Assembly (NCBI GenBank): GCA_025602905.1
Contig: JAHLKI010000011.1
Span: forward strand, 62,001 to 126,000
Source of the DNA: Phlyctochytrium arcticum
Taxonomy: Eukaryota > Chytridiomycota > Chytridiomycetes > Chytridiales > Chytridiaceae
Direction: 5' to 3'
DNA length: 64,000 bases
Shown: positions 23,133-34,709 of the stretch, piece by piece
Layout: the number at the start of each line of letters is the position of its first letter
Numbering within the stretch: position 1 is the first letter of the stretch
Made by a program: the position numbers and the translations under genes
Notes under the pieces: generated by a model
The model's database searches: none
What the model saw: only the letters and a program-made list of their open reading frames with translations
Told to the model about the DNA's origin: nothing

Positions 23133-24355
23133 ATGGGTAAAAACGAGCAACGGAAGATCAAGAAGGGCATCTATGGCCAGGTCTGTCACTTGGATTTGTC
23201 CACCCGCTCTCTACTCTGAAGCTGAATGTGTGTATCAAGGGTTTGCAGCGGGGGGTGAACTTTTCCAGTGCCATGGAGGTTGAACCTGGTATGAAGGGAA
23301 TATTGGCATTTGTTGGACGTGATAAGGAAAAGGCTGCTGTGCACGAACTTACGGTTCTCTTTGAAGAGGTGACTTCTTAGTTGTGTCCCATTAAAGCATG
23401 AAGCATTTGTTTATCTTCCCCTAGTTCGCCGAAAAAATCTATGGGGATGCTCTGAAGAGTGGTGATGAGATCAAAAATGCCGAAAATAAGGAGGGCGATC
23501 TCTCAGAACAGTTGGATCGTGAATTGGCAGAACTCAAAGCGAAAAGCCAAAACAAAAATCGTCAATTTTATTGGCGTAAAACGCATATCGAATGCATTGT
23601 GTTTTTCCAGGTGAGGAAGAGCAATGCGTCTATCGTCTCACTCAGCCAAGAAGCTCATCATTACTCAATGACAGACCCATGATCCAATTCAACCCACCAG
23701 CTTTGTACATCAACTGCTCACTGGCCTAAAAGAGGGTAAAGTCAAGCGAACCCGGTACGTTTGGAAATGTACATCGAATGTTTGTATTCTCAACGGTTTT
23801 TCCAGATTCTCTTTGAAACTCCATCCAGTTGAGGGGTCTTGTCGGGCATACCCGGATGATATCATGAATCTTTCAAAGGAGCTGTTCCAAACGAACTTTC
23901 ATGCGGAAGGGATTACTCCAAAGAAGGTATTGTGCATAGTCGAGCGTTTCATCGGGAGGATGAGGAAATAACCATCCTTGCAGTGGGCATGTGAATGTCG
24001 AATCAGATTTAATGATAGTCTCAAGCGCGACAGCATCATCGGCCAAATAGGCGAATTGGTCACAGCAAGGCATCCTGTAGACCTTTCAAATCCAGAGTTG
24101 ACAGTCGTCATGGACATATTCAAGGTTGTTAGAGTTGAAAGCAATACGTGAAGAATGCGTTTCTAATCTTTTTTATAGAATATTTGTTGCATGAGCGTGG
24201 TTAAGGAGTACAAGGAGTTGAAGAGGTACAACTTGGAGAAGATTTTTGAAGATAGCGTGGAAATCGAGAATGCAGAGGATTTGGATGAAAAGAAACGGAA
24301 AGCCGAGGAGAACATCGAGGAAAGCGACATGGGTGGCAAGAAGAATAAGCCGTAG
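23133..24355 (+). CDS. TAN1: tRNA acetyltransferase adaptor TAN1/THUMPD1 (THUMP domain)
   Basis: Seven exons (23133-23180, 23240-23368, 23425-23610, 23675-23754, 23806-23926, 23984-24124, 24179-24355), all in phase, give about 293 residues. The protein shows the family's MEVEPGMKGILAF start of the first half and, in the second half, a THUMP domain with FSLKLHPVEGSCRAY, an invariant-looking NDS..R..IIG..GELV stretch and the HPVDLSNPELTVVMDI..NICCMSVV end. The known partner is the Kre33/NAT10 acetyltransferase, with which Tan1 makes N4-acetylcytidine at position 12 of leucine and serine tRNAs. The C-terminal tail is charged and disordered. It converges with the STRAD-like gene, stop to stop 54 bp apart. 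Confidence 0.93.
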
Positions 24356-24409
24356 AACAAACGATCAAGTCCATCCGTCTTGCGCTTGATACATACAACG
24401 AAGGCCTTT

Positions 24410-26186
24410 TTACTCGACCGACGCGGTCACAAAATCTGTCCCGGGTCCCACACTATTGCGGGATGCCGACAGCCGCTCGTGGCTCCTACTTTCACTTTTT
24501 CTTCCCACCGCAATCTCTCTTGATCCACTCATCGAAGCCTGCGCTGACACTTGTCCGCTTGTTTTTGGGGGCGCCAACTCGGGGTGAGATCCGAAGCTCC
24601 CCATACTATCGTTCCCGTCAACTGTAACTTCACACTGGGTATCATGAGGAGTGTCGGCATATGTTGAAACGGTTGTTGTAGGATCTATGTTTCGGTAATT
24701 TAGCCCATCTTCATTCACAATTTTATTTAAACTTCATTTCATACCATTTTTGTTGCCGCCAATCACTTTCATTATGTGACTCTCGAGATGGCGCGAGTTT
24801 CGAGCCATCTTGAAGAAAGGATGTTCCGCCAGTTCACGCGCGGATGGTCTTTGCATTCAAAGTTCAGCACACTCATTTCTGTGACGTCTTGAATAAGCTA
24901 TACCTTCGAGTGGGGTCCTTATGCAGGCATGCGCTGACCATTCTTTTGAACTCTTTCGACACAACTTTGGTTGATGCAATAGCTGGACAAGGGTACTCCA
25001 GTTTACTCAGCAATATCTGTGATGTTGCTAATGTGAATGTACATCTCTCGAAATCCTGAATTGTATCTTTACCTTCAACGGAGCCCAATCATCGAAGGGA
25101 GTTTTGTTATATGCCAGTTCAAGAGCGGTGATCCCGAAACTGTAAATGTCGGCCTTCTCATCATAGTTCGAGTTCTGAAAGACAAGGTTTCTTCGTTTGA
25201 TATTGAGCTCATGGGCCTCGTCAATCCTCAACCCACCTGTGCCATTACTTCTGGTGCCGCCCACTCGATATTATCACCAACCAGTGAGAAAACCGACTTG
25301 ATGTATTCACCCCCTTGCGAAAGTATCGCCATTTGACGTAGCCCAGTGATTCGGATTTCGCCGCGGCCATCAAGCAGAATATTATCTGCTCGAATATCAC
25401 TAATGGGAAAAAATCTCGTGAGTGATCATGACGGAAAGGTATCTCGTCAGAGTCATTACTTGTGTATCATTTTGTTATCGTGCATGTAAGTGACTGCTTT
25501 CAGTACTTCTCGCAAGACGGTCGCGACAGTGGCATCATTCAAACCATCTTGAAAGTGATTGCGCATAATGCTGCGAAACGTTCCTGCCAGCAGACGTTCA
25601 GCCTTTCATTGAAGTGCATCAGCATCTGACAACTATACCTCCCCGCATTGGGTGCGTAACATTCCACATTCGCTCATTTTCGGTGAAAGTAGTCCAGTAC
25701 GGAAGGATGTTTCGATGGCTGCATAAAGTTGTGTGACGGACAGTTCGCTAATCCCATATGCATGGTTGAGAGCTGTAACAAACTAGCACAATCGGCGGAT
25801 CATACCACTAGCTCATCTATCAGCTCAAAATCGGGCGACAGCGTCAGGTCCGTATACTTTAGAGCCACATACTCCCCGGTTGGTAGGTGACGAGCAAGGT
25901 ATAGATAAGAGATGTCATCGACACCACCTACAATATTCCATTTTAGAAACTGATACTTTCACCAAGGTTTGATTTACTGACCGATGTCGCTAAGAAGTTC
26001 ATAGTCCTGAATACGATTTGTGAAATGGTGCTTGCGATTTTTCTTATGACTGAACATTGTAAGTGCCGAGAGTCGAGATGAGCGACAGTCTTGGGAATGA
26101 CTCAATACAGGACTTGAGCATTTACCATGGGTCATGCTGTTACGGGTTTGAGGGTCGGTCACCTTCTTCGCGCGGGTGTCAAACAT
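24410..26186 (-). CDS. STRAD-like STE20-family pseudokinase
   Basis: Nine exons (26186-25982, 25927-25806, 25747-25639, 25583-25460, 25399-25237, 25174-25073, 25016-24904, 24848-24745, 24684-24410) give 438 residues. A kinase fold runs from about residue 60 to 340. The Lys of VALK is at 92. The HRD site reads HND (186-188) with Arg instead of Lys two residues on and the Asn at 193 kept. DFG is replaced by GLR (206-208), the same replacement as in STRAD. Further STRAD-like motifs are HRNILPYW, FQDGLND, PEVMAQ and YDEKADIYSFGITALELA. STRAD activates the LKB1 kinase together with MO25; no WEF tail for MO25 is seen. The C-terminal 90 residues are Ser-rich and disordered. The start ATG is the first in the open frame. 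Confidence 0.85.
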
Positions 26187-26445
26187 AACCGCTCGCAACA
26201 AATGCCGAAACAACTAGATTCCCAGATTGATCCATATGCAATATATCTGAAAAGATCCTCTCATTCATATTTTTGAACCGAATACGAACGTTTCGAAATC
26301 CAACTTTGATGGCAAGATTTCCTGGGTAAATGTCGGAGCGTGTGGCTTATATGCTGAAGTAAGCAGGAAATTGGTTATTTCCGACCCTGGTCCGAGCCGA
26401 CCTCCGTGGGACGACGTCGATTTGTTAAAGCTTGCGAGATCAAAA

Positions 26446-28021
26446 ATGCTGATGTCTTCGGAGACAAGCACAATGTCCTCCCGGGCTGCCCTGCTGCTAC
26501 AGCGGGAGCAGCACAGGATAAGGAAGATGCCAAAAATATGGGTACATCCGTTGCCTTTCCCGGCAGGAAACGGAACTTGTCGAAACTAACGATGAATAAA
26601 CTGGTAGGGAATAGACGTCAAAATCGTGCAAAACGACATTTTCCGTTGGGAAGGAGTGATTGACGGTTTGCCCGACACCCCCTGGGAAGGTAATTGAAAA
26701 CCAGAATTGCTGATAACAAGTAGTAAACATAAGTTCAGGCGGTTTATTCAAGGTGGATCTCTTCTTTGATGAGGACTACAACGAGAAGCCACCAGAGATC
26801 CGTTTCACTACCATTCCTTTTCATCCAAACGGTAAACGAAGGCACCTGAGACATATGCTGCCTGCCTCGCAAAAGTTGTTAAATTTGTTTACCAATTAGT
26901 GGACATGCAGACTGGTCGCCCATGCATCTCATTCCTTGAAGATACGCTGGACTGGAATCCAGACATGCCCATTCTCGAAATGCTAGCCTTCGTCCAAGTA
27001 AGTGTCCCGCAGTCTATTTTTCACGGCTTTGCGTTTATCCCAATGCTGGCGGAACGTGGAACTCATTTTGTAGTTTCTCCTCGCCAATCCTAGTCTAGAT
27101 GACCCAGTAAATGCGGCGGCAGCAGACATTTATACAAATTCACCAAGACTGTATGATCAGCTAGTTAGAGATTGTGTCGTTGCAAGTCGACGTGTGAATT
27201 GTGAGAACATTGGTTGGATAACCGGATGCAAGTCTCTAATTGGCGTTTGCTCTCAGTAGGATTATCCCCATTCCATGAAGAGGAGTACATGAATGGAGTG
27301 GAAGCTGGAGAAGAGCAAGATCCAGATCGTATGACTGTTCCACAAACAGAGGCCGGAGAAAACTTTGACCAGCCGCCTGTACCAAAAGTTCAGACCATAA
27401 GTTTTGATGACTACTATGAGCATTGGAAAGGAGTGGCAACTTCAGTGCCCGGCAACAACCAGCACGCACGCGGTGAGCTTCCGGCTTCGTTTTCATGTTG
27501 TGGGAAGGCGCAAACTTAGTTATTGTTAGTGTCAAGGCCTCGAGAGCTTCTGATCTCTGACAACGCGGACGTCACGGACGGGCAATATCGAGAGATGATG
27601 GAAAGGTACTTTACAGTGATGGGATGCAACACAAGTACATGTTTCTTAGCAACGGTTCTGGTTTGTTAGGCAGCGAAACTTGTGGTTTGGTAAATTTCCG
27701 CCCCGAAAAGAGAAGCCAAAACCGCGAAGCGACACCGCATCTCGGGATGAGCATGTTCGGGCAATGCGTCAACTGTACAGCCTTCAAACCCCCAATGGCT
27801 GGAAGCAAGATCATGATCCATCAGAAGGCCCGCCGGGAGGGGCAATGTGGGACGACTATCACACTACCAAAACACCTATTGGTCCACAAGTCATACCATC
27901 CACAACGCCGAGGCTGCCACCAAAGAAAACGGGTCTTGGTGGTGGAGACGGCCCCGGCTGGGAGAAAGAGGCGGATGAGTTATTGGAATGGACCGCACAA
28001 CTTGCACATGAGCCGGTCTGA
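26446..28021 (+). CDS. Ubiquitin-conjugating enzyme E2, UBE2U type
   Basis: Eight exons (26446-26541, 26608-26689, 26739-26831, 26900-26997, 27074-27200, 27257-27472, 27530-27605, 27670-28021) give 379 residues; an alternative ATG is at 26,473. The UBC fold lies in the first 160 residues: EGG-LFKVDLFF, the PPEIRFTTIPFHPNV motif and the active-site cysteine in TGRPCISFL (about residue 99). The next segment, WNPDMPILEMLAFVQ and LANPSLDDPVN, matches UBE2U more closely than other E2s. The remaining 210 residues are a charged, disordered tail unlike ordinary short E2s. It transfers ubiquitin from E1 to substrates or E3s; targets are unknown. The gene converges with RPT3, 59 bp away. Confidence 0.88.
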
Positions 28022-28080
28022 CACAAGAGAGACACTTGTATTTATGTATAAGCTGTCAAATAAAGTAGGCAGCAGGTGCG

Positions 28081-29542
28081 CTAGTGGTAGAACTCGAGCT
28101 CAGTGTCGGTTTTCTTCACGTTAGCGCGATAGGCTTTCTCGATATCTTTGGTCAATACAACATATCGATTTGCCTGAACAGTAGAATTAGCGTAAATATC
28201 ATTGGCAAAATTGTTGTAAGACACTTACTCGGACTGCAAACATTCCAGCTTGCTGGCAAATAGACGCAATTTCGGCTCCACTCAGTTTGTCAGGACGCGA
28301 AACAACTGCGAAATTAATGATATTAGACGAAAATGCTCAGAAGAAATGCGAATCTAGAGTGCCTACATTCTTCCAAATCCACTTCCTCAGACAGATTCAT
28401 TTTGCCCGTCACAGTGGTGAAGATCATACGCTTCTGACGTCGGTCTGGAGTTGGAAATTCGATCTTTCGGTCCAGACGTCCCGGACGCAGAAGGGCCGGG
28501 TCGAGAGTATCCGCTCGATTGGTGGCCATAATAACCTATGGAACGAGATTAAAAGCTGACAAAACGCGAGGTACTCTCTTGAGCCTACCTTAACGTTCGA
28601 TGTCTGATCGAATCCGTCCATTTGGTTCAGCAACTCCAGAAGAATACGTTGCACTTCTCGATCAGCGCCCGTCTGAGCATCGAAACGTTTGGTGGCAATG
28701 GCATCGATTTCATCAATGAAGATAATTGCCGGTGAATTCTCCCGAGCCAGTCGGAACACGTCACGGACCATACGTGGTCCTTCTCCCAGGTATTTCTGTA
28801 CGAATTCTGAGCCATTTACTCTGATGAACGATGCTGTCGTGTGATGTGCCACAGCCTTCACCAGCATCGTTTTCCCAGTGCCGGGTGGGCCATAAAGTAA
28901 AACTCCGCGTGGGGGATCGATACCAATTTGTCGATACAAGTCAAAGTGTGTCAATGGTAGCTCGACCGCTTCTCGAATCTCTTGCTTTTGAATGTCTAGA
29001 CCTCCAACATCTTGGTATGTAACATCCGGTCGCTCCTGATCACTCAACATTGAAATACTGCTGTCTGCTTCTGGTGGAAGTACATCGACGAGCGCATTGG
29101 AGTGTCGGTGCAAGGCTACGGACGCGCTCGCCTTGAGCAGCTCGCGGTCGATAGTTGATAGGATTCGGACAACGTAGTTTGATCCCGTTGTCGATCCCAC
29201 AATACCCGTATGCTGATCGATAGGTTCCAAAAACTGGCCGATCACCAATGGCACCGACTGAATTCGCTTGACTTCTTCCTGCGCTCGAATCAGCTCCCGC
29301 TTCAGATTCTTCTGCTCGTCCTTGATGTATTCCTCCTGTAGTGAGAGGAACTCCAAGTGACGTTGCAACTTCTTCAGCTTTGTGTACAGGTCCTCCTCGC
29401 TCATATCTTCGACCAGTTCGGCCTTGGCTGCTGCGTAAACATTGTCCTACATATCAAAGCGTTACTTTTCGAGCACTTTAGACCGTACACAGTTCTACGA
29501 GCTTACGCCGTCGACAGGAACTTTGATGCCTATGTCTTCCAT
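28081..29542 (-). CDS. RPT3: 26S proteasome regulatory particle ATPase RPT3 (PSMC4)
   Basis: Five exons (29542-29507, 29446-28589, 28535-28367, 28305-28229, 28173-28081) give 410 residues, close to the family's length. An N-terminal coiled coil ([18 protein letters not shown]) precedes an OB segment and one AAA ATPase module with Walker A GPPGTGKT, Walker B FIDEID and the arginine-rich second region of homology ([13 protein letters not shown]). The protein ends FYH, a version of the HbYX tail that docks into the 20S core; FYK is more usual. As part of the hexameric base it unfolds ubiquitinated substrates and opens the core. The first coding exon is only 12 codons. It is divergent from the P5B ATPase gene. 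Confidence 0.95.
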
Positions 29543-30164
29543 CTTGGCTTTCTCTCCGTAAATCACAGCTTAGATTTGCAAAAGCGTGAGGAAAGAAACG
29601 CTTGAGACGCGTCATCTCATATCCAGCACGTGGACGATGGGTTTCGGAGTTTCCTTTTGACCTGGCAATTGTATAATGGAAGCGTTGGCATGTTGGAAAA
29701 ACTTCTGATGGAGAGCCTTCAACTCACTTGAGTAGCATCGTAGTTTGTAGAAACAGACGAAAAATCACATATTTTGCCATATCTAGTCTGTCGAAATCCG
29801 ACGATCAGGACAGGAAACGAATATCATCATTACAAACTTTCGAGGGCCAGCGATACAATCAATTTGTTCAAAAATCGAGACATCCAACATTTGGTTTGCG
29901 CTCTCCAAATCTTCATCACGGAAATCTACAGTCCGTTGGCAGATTTAACAAGCAAATTCACGGCCAGTAGCATCATCAAAGGTCATCAAGGTCATCATCA
30001 AAAATTAACAAGCCTGCCGTGGGTGTAGCACCACGCCAACCCAACATCCTACCAAGATAATCACTGACTGGGCCGAGAGCAGTATATACAGTGTTACCAA
30101 CCGCAGAATCAGCAGCTGGGAAGAGCAATGGAAACAATTGGAAAGTCTGTGAAAAGTTCTCGTG
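29543..30164. other. Divergent promoter region, RPT3 / P5B ATPase
   Basis: About 620 bp between the divergent starts of RPT3 and the P-type ATPase. I looked for the yeast proteasome-associated control element GGTGGCAAA on both strands and did not see it. No gene was recognised; the short open frames do not look coding. Confidence 0.35.
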
Positions 30165-33100
30165 ATGGATAAGTTATTTTCTTCTCGCGGACAAAGGAAG
30201 CGTGAGAAGCAGCTCCGCTCGGTTCCCGCAAGGTCGAGTGAAGATCATTCCCATGCGCCGCCTGAGTACCTATCGCTATATGGTCTTCAAGAATCTCGCC
30301 AAGGGCTAGTATTTTACACGTTCATTTGTATTTTATCTTGTGGTATCGGGCTTATTGTGGGCAAGGTGCGTCCGGACTGGAAAGCACGTATCCTTCGCAA
30401 AACAACCAGAAGCTTCCGCGATGCGACAAGTGTTCTAGTAAAAAACAGGGGCGGTGATTGGTCGGAAATTCCCGTTCGCAGAGACAATGTGACGCGGATA
30501 TACGAGACGGGGGATGTGGAAGGAAACATGGTTGTGGACACAGCTTTGATGATTTGGTTCGAGTATCGAAAGCAGCGATACATATACGAGGATGGATATG
30601 CCTCATTTCAAGTACGATATATGCCAGACAGTCTCCGTCAATCATAAGATTTACTTTCCTTTCAGCGACTAAATCCCCGCCTAGTTAAATCCTGCACGGA
30701 AATTCATCAAATGAAGGGTGGCCTCATAAGTGAAGAGGCGACTGCGAAGCTGGATCAAAATGGACCTAATTCCATCACCATTGATGTCGTTGCTGTCCAA
30801 ACTATGGTTGGGGAAAAGCTTGTTCATCCTTTTTACCTTTTCCAAATGGCCTCGGTCATAATATGTATGGCCCCGTCATTATTCGCAATCGCTCCACGCG
30901 GTACTAACCAAGTAAATCAAGGGACAATTGAGGAATATTACACATACGCCATGGTGATTCTTGTAATGAGCTGCGGCTCCATTGCTTGGGAAATTTATAC
31001 AGCCAAAATGAACGAAAAAAATCTCAGGAATCTAGTGAAAGGCGACCCTGCCGTTTGCGTGCTTCGTGATGGAAAGGAATTGGATATACCCGCCGCTGAC
31101 TTGGTTGTGGGCGATGCAGTTCTACTGCGTAACAGAAAGGATACCATGATAGTCGCTGATATGGCCCTTGTATCCGGAGAGTGCGTGTTGGATGAGTCGA
31201 CATTGACCGGCGAGTCAGTGCCCGTTCTAAAAACGCAACTTTCACATGTCGACACCGGACAACCATTTTCATCTGAGCGGCACCGTTCGCACACTCTTTT
31301 TGCAGGTGCCCAGATTTGAGAGAAGAGTTTGATTATAGCTGTCGCTAATTTATATAAGTTGTGTAGGTTCGACATTAACCGAAGTCAAGTCCAAGTCTGA
31401 GCCTTTTCCAGCGCCAATGTCGGGCTCCTCATATCCTGCGGAACACGCTATTGGTGTCGTGATCGCCACAGGATTCGCAGCAACCAAGGGAGAGTTGTTT
31501 CGATCAATACTATACCCAGAATACATTGTCAGTCGCGACTGATTCTGCCCCATCACAATTGGCTAATGACAGTAAACAGGAATTCAAATTTTACAAGGAT
31601 TCATTCAAGTTCATCGCCATTCTAGGAGTTGTGGCTGCGATTGCCTTCATCAGCAGGCTGGTCACCGGGTTGGTGAAGCTCCGTATTATTTTGCGAACGT
31701 CACCTGTTGACTAATGCAACATTAGTATTCGTGGAGATTTACCTGCTTTCGATGTTTGGATGTCGTGTCTGGATCTTGTTACTGTCGCCGTCCCGCCCGC
31801 GTTGCCCCTCATTCTTACAGTGGGCGTCACACTATCCTTGAAACGCATGAAGAAATCAGGCATATTTTGCATTGACCCCGAGCGAATTAACTTGGCGGGA
31901 CGCATCAATATAATGGCATGGGACAAGACTGGGACTCTGACTAATTCAAATTTGGAATGGTCCGGGATTGAGCCAGCGGAGGACGGCATCTTTACGGGAT
32001 TCGCACCTACAGTTATTACAGATCCGCAGATGGAGCGGATACTAGCGACCTGTCACGGATTGAGTAACGTATTCGGTCAGATAGTAGGACACTCGGTAGA
32101 CTTGGAAATGTTTTCCGCCACACGGTGGACATTAGAAAACAGACAAGACAGCATACCAGCTCAAAGCCAATTTCCAATAGTCGCCACTGTACATTCCCAG
32201 GAGGAAGGCCAACCAGTTGTTCATATTTTGCGACGGTTCGATTTCGATGCACACTTGCAGCGACATTCTGTCATTACGTGCACAGCAGGAGGCTCGAGTC
32301 TTTTCTCATACACCAAGGGCTCCCCTGAGGCAATTCGCAATATCTGTCGACAGGAGTCCATTCCCGCCAATTTTCATGTTTTATATCGACGCTACGCATC
32401 TCAGGGATACTACGTCCTAGCGTGCGCTTATAAGGAGGTCACGGAGCTGGTCTCCCTGAATTTGCCAGCAAGCGGACTTGACTCTATACGTCGGGATCAG
32501 ATTGAGCGAGATCTCATGTTTGCTGGGTTCATATTGCTGCAAAATCGTGTGAAGGATGAGAGCTTTCTTACCATTGACATGTTGAAGCAAGCTCATGTTC
32601 GCTCCGTAATTATGTAAGTGATATGGGGTTTTTCCCTTCATACGGTTCCGGTATTAACCTTCCGTTTCCAGCACAGGTGACAATGCCCTTACAGCGGTGC
32701 ACATTGCACGACAACTCAAGCTGTGTCGGAAAGTTTTATTGGTGGATATACACGACCAGCAGATGTTCTTTTCGACTGTCCAAGACGAGCCCAATTTAGA
32801 TCGTATGAGCGTGCAAGCAACCCCACGCAGGAGAGACAGTAACGCGCCAAATCCCAGTGCGCAGTTACCACCGCTCGAATCCGGTAAAATTGTCGCGGCC
32901 CCAGATTTTTTTCAGGATGAAGAGCAACGAAATCCAATAGAGGACCTCGTCCGGACCTTGACTCATGCAACAGAGCAGATTGATGTCGCTATCACAGGAG
33001 CAGCGCTGGAATCGATTGCCGAAAAATATGAATCCACTTTCGCGGCGTGGTTGGTGGGGCGTGCACGTATCTTTGCCCGTGCAACGCCGAACCACAAAGT

Positions 33101-34512
33101 CTGGGTTATTGAGCAATTGAAGAAGCAAGGAAATTATGTAGGGATGTGTGGGGATGGAACAAACGATTGTGGTGCCTTGAAGGCCGCACACGTTGGTTTG
33201 GCCCTTTCTGATGCCGAAGCATCTATCGTCGCCCCCTTCACGTCCCGAGAAAAATCTGTGACAGATGTGGAAAAGCTGCTCCGGGAAGGCAGGTGTGCTC
33301 TGGAAATATCTTTCACCGCTTTCAAGGTACGTGTTGGCAAGAAAGCGCGCCTTGGACACCGTCTAATATGGATATTCAGTACATGATTATTTACCCCATC
33401 GTGCAGCTCGCTATTGTTGCAACCCTCTTTCAACTAGGCACGAATCTGTCTAATAACCAATTTTTATTTGACGACCTTGCTATTGTGCTTGTAATCTCAC
33501 TTCTGATGCTGCAAACGAAACCTTCCAATCGCCTGACCCGCAATCGTCCAACTGACGACCTATTCAGGTATGTCACTAGCGCACTGTTCGTCATTGCATT
33601 ACTGACGACTTTAGTCAGCCCACTCATTCTTACGTCCATTATCGGACAAGTGGTCATAAATGCCGTATTTTTCATAATTGTAGTGGTCATGCTACTCCAA
33701 AGTAATTGGTTCTGCCCGGTGCACACGGCGCAGGAGGGGTTGGATCATCATTTCCGGATACCTCCCGAAAACGCAGCAACCTTTCGCTGGAGATGTTATC
33801 CGTACGTGACTCTCCACTCATTCGATCGACACTATTTGAGACTTACAAACTTCACAGAATTGACGCAGACAATGATGTTAATGATAAAATCCTTACTCGG
33901 TCACATGAGAATACCAGTATTTGGCTCTTCGCGCATTTTCAGTTCGTTGGGAGCGCATTTGCATACACAATCACCACGCGTCACCGACGACCAATCTGGA
34001 CCAACACTGCATATGTTATGTACCTACTGGGGATTACTTGCCTCTTGAGTGGGATGCTCCTGTCCCTCAGCCGCGAGGGTTCGGGATACGAGTTGTTGGT
34101 CAATATTTTGGATTTACGAGAGGGTGTTCCAGAGGACTTTCGATTCAGTCTCTGGTGCATGGCTGCCGCTAATTTTGTCGCCGCCGCCCTGTTTGAGGGC
34201 GTGTTCGTGGATAAATTTGTTCATACCTGGGTGGCAGCCAAGGAGGAAGAACGCAAGCGGTTGGCGGATATCAAAAGGGAGAGAAGTGTTGGTATAGGTG
34301 CCGCTGAAGAAATGCAGGAACTAGATGCACCCACTAGAGGACCACTTGGCCGGGTTATGTCGTTCGGCTGGCGAATGAATATGGGTAGGACCCCAGTTCC
34401 CGCAGACCTCGCGGCCGACTTTGAACTAGACGATTTGGATCACCCGGATTTCCATGAAGCAAGTGGCTCCGCAGAGAGTGTACGACTAGTTGGCCGAGAC
34501 AAAAATAGTTGA
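30165..34512 (+). CDS. P5B-type cation/polyamine-transporting ATPase (ATP13A2/Ypk9-like)
   Basis: Nine exons (30165-30611, 30666-31305, 31367-31527, 31580-31668, 31726-32613, 32672-33326, 33380-33567, 33619-33801, 33858-34512) give 1,301 residues. Landmarks: a hydrophobic N-terminal segment, the actuator TGES, the PPALP motif in M4 that marks P5B (P5A has PPELP), the phosphorylated Asp in DKTGTLT (about 512), and CGDGTNDCGALKAAHVGLALSDAEAS for the hinge. The C-terminal helices end in a long basic and acidic tail. P5B pumps act in vacuole, lysosome or late endosome membranes; the human relative exports polyamines from lysosomes. The seventh intron (51 bp) keeps the frame open, so the unspliced frame reads through it, but removing it restores the P5B spacing. 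Confidence 0.92.
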
Positions 34513-34709
34513 TGGCGACTTTCTGCGCCTTTTCTCATATGTGATTTTTGACACCAGTATTTTCGCCCTTACACCAGAAACAACCTGACATTTGACAATT
34601 GTCTAATATCATAACGCATACACATTGGACAGAAAAAGTTTCACACAAACTATATATATTTTTACGGCGCTCGCAATACACAAAATTGACAAGCAAATCA
34701 AGTAGATAT

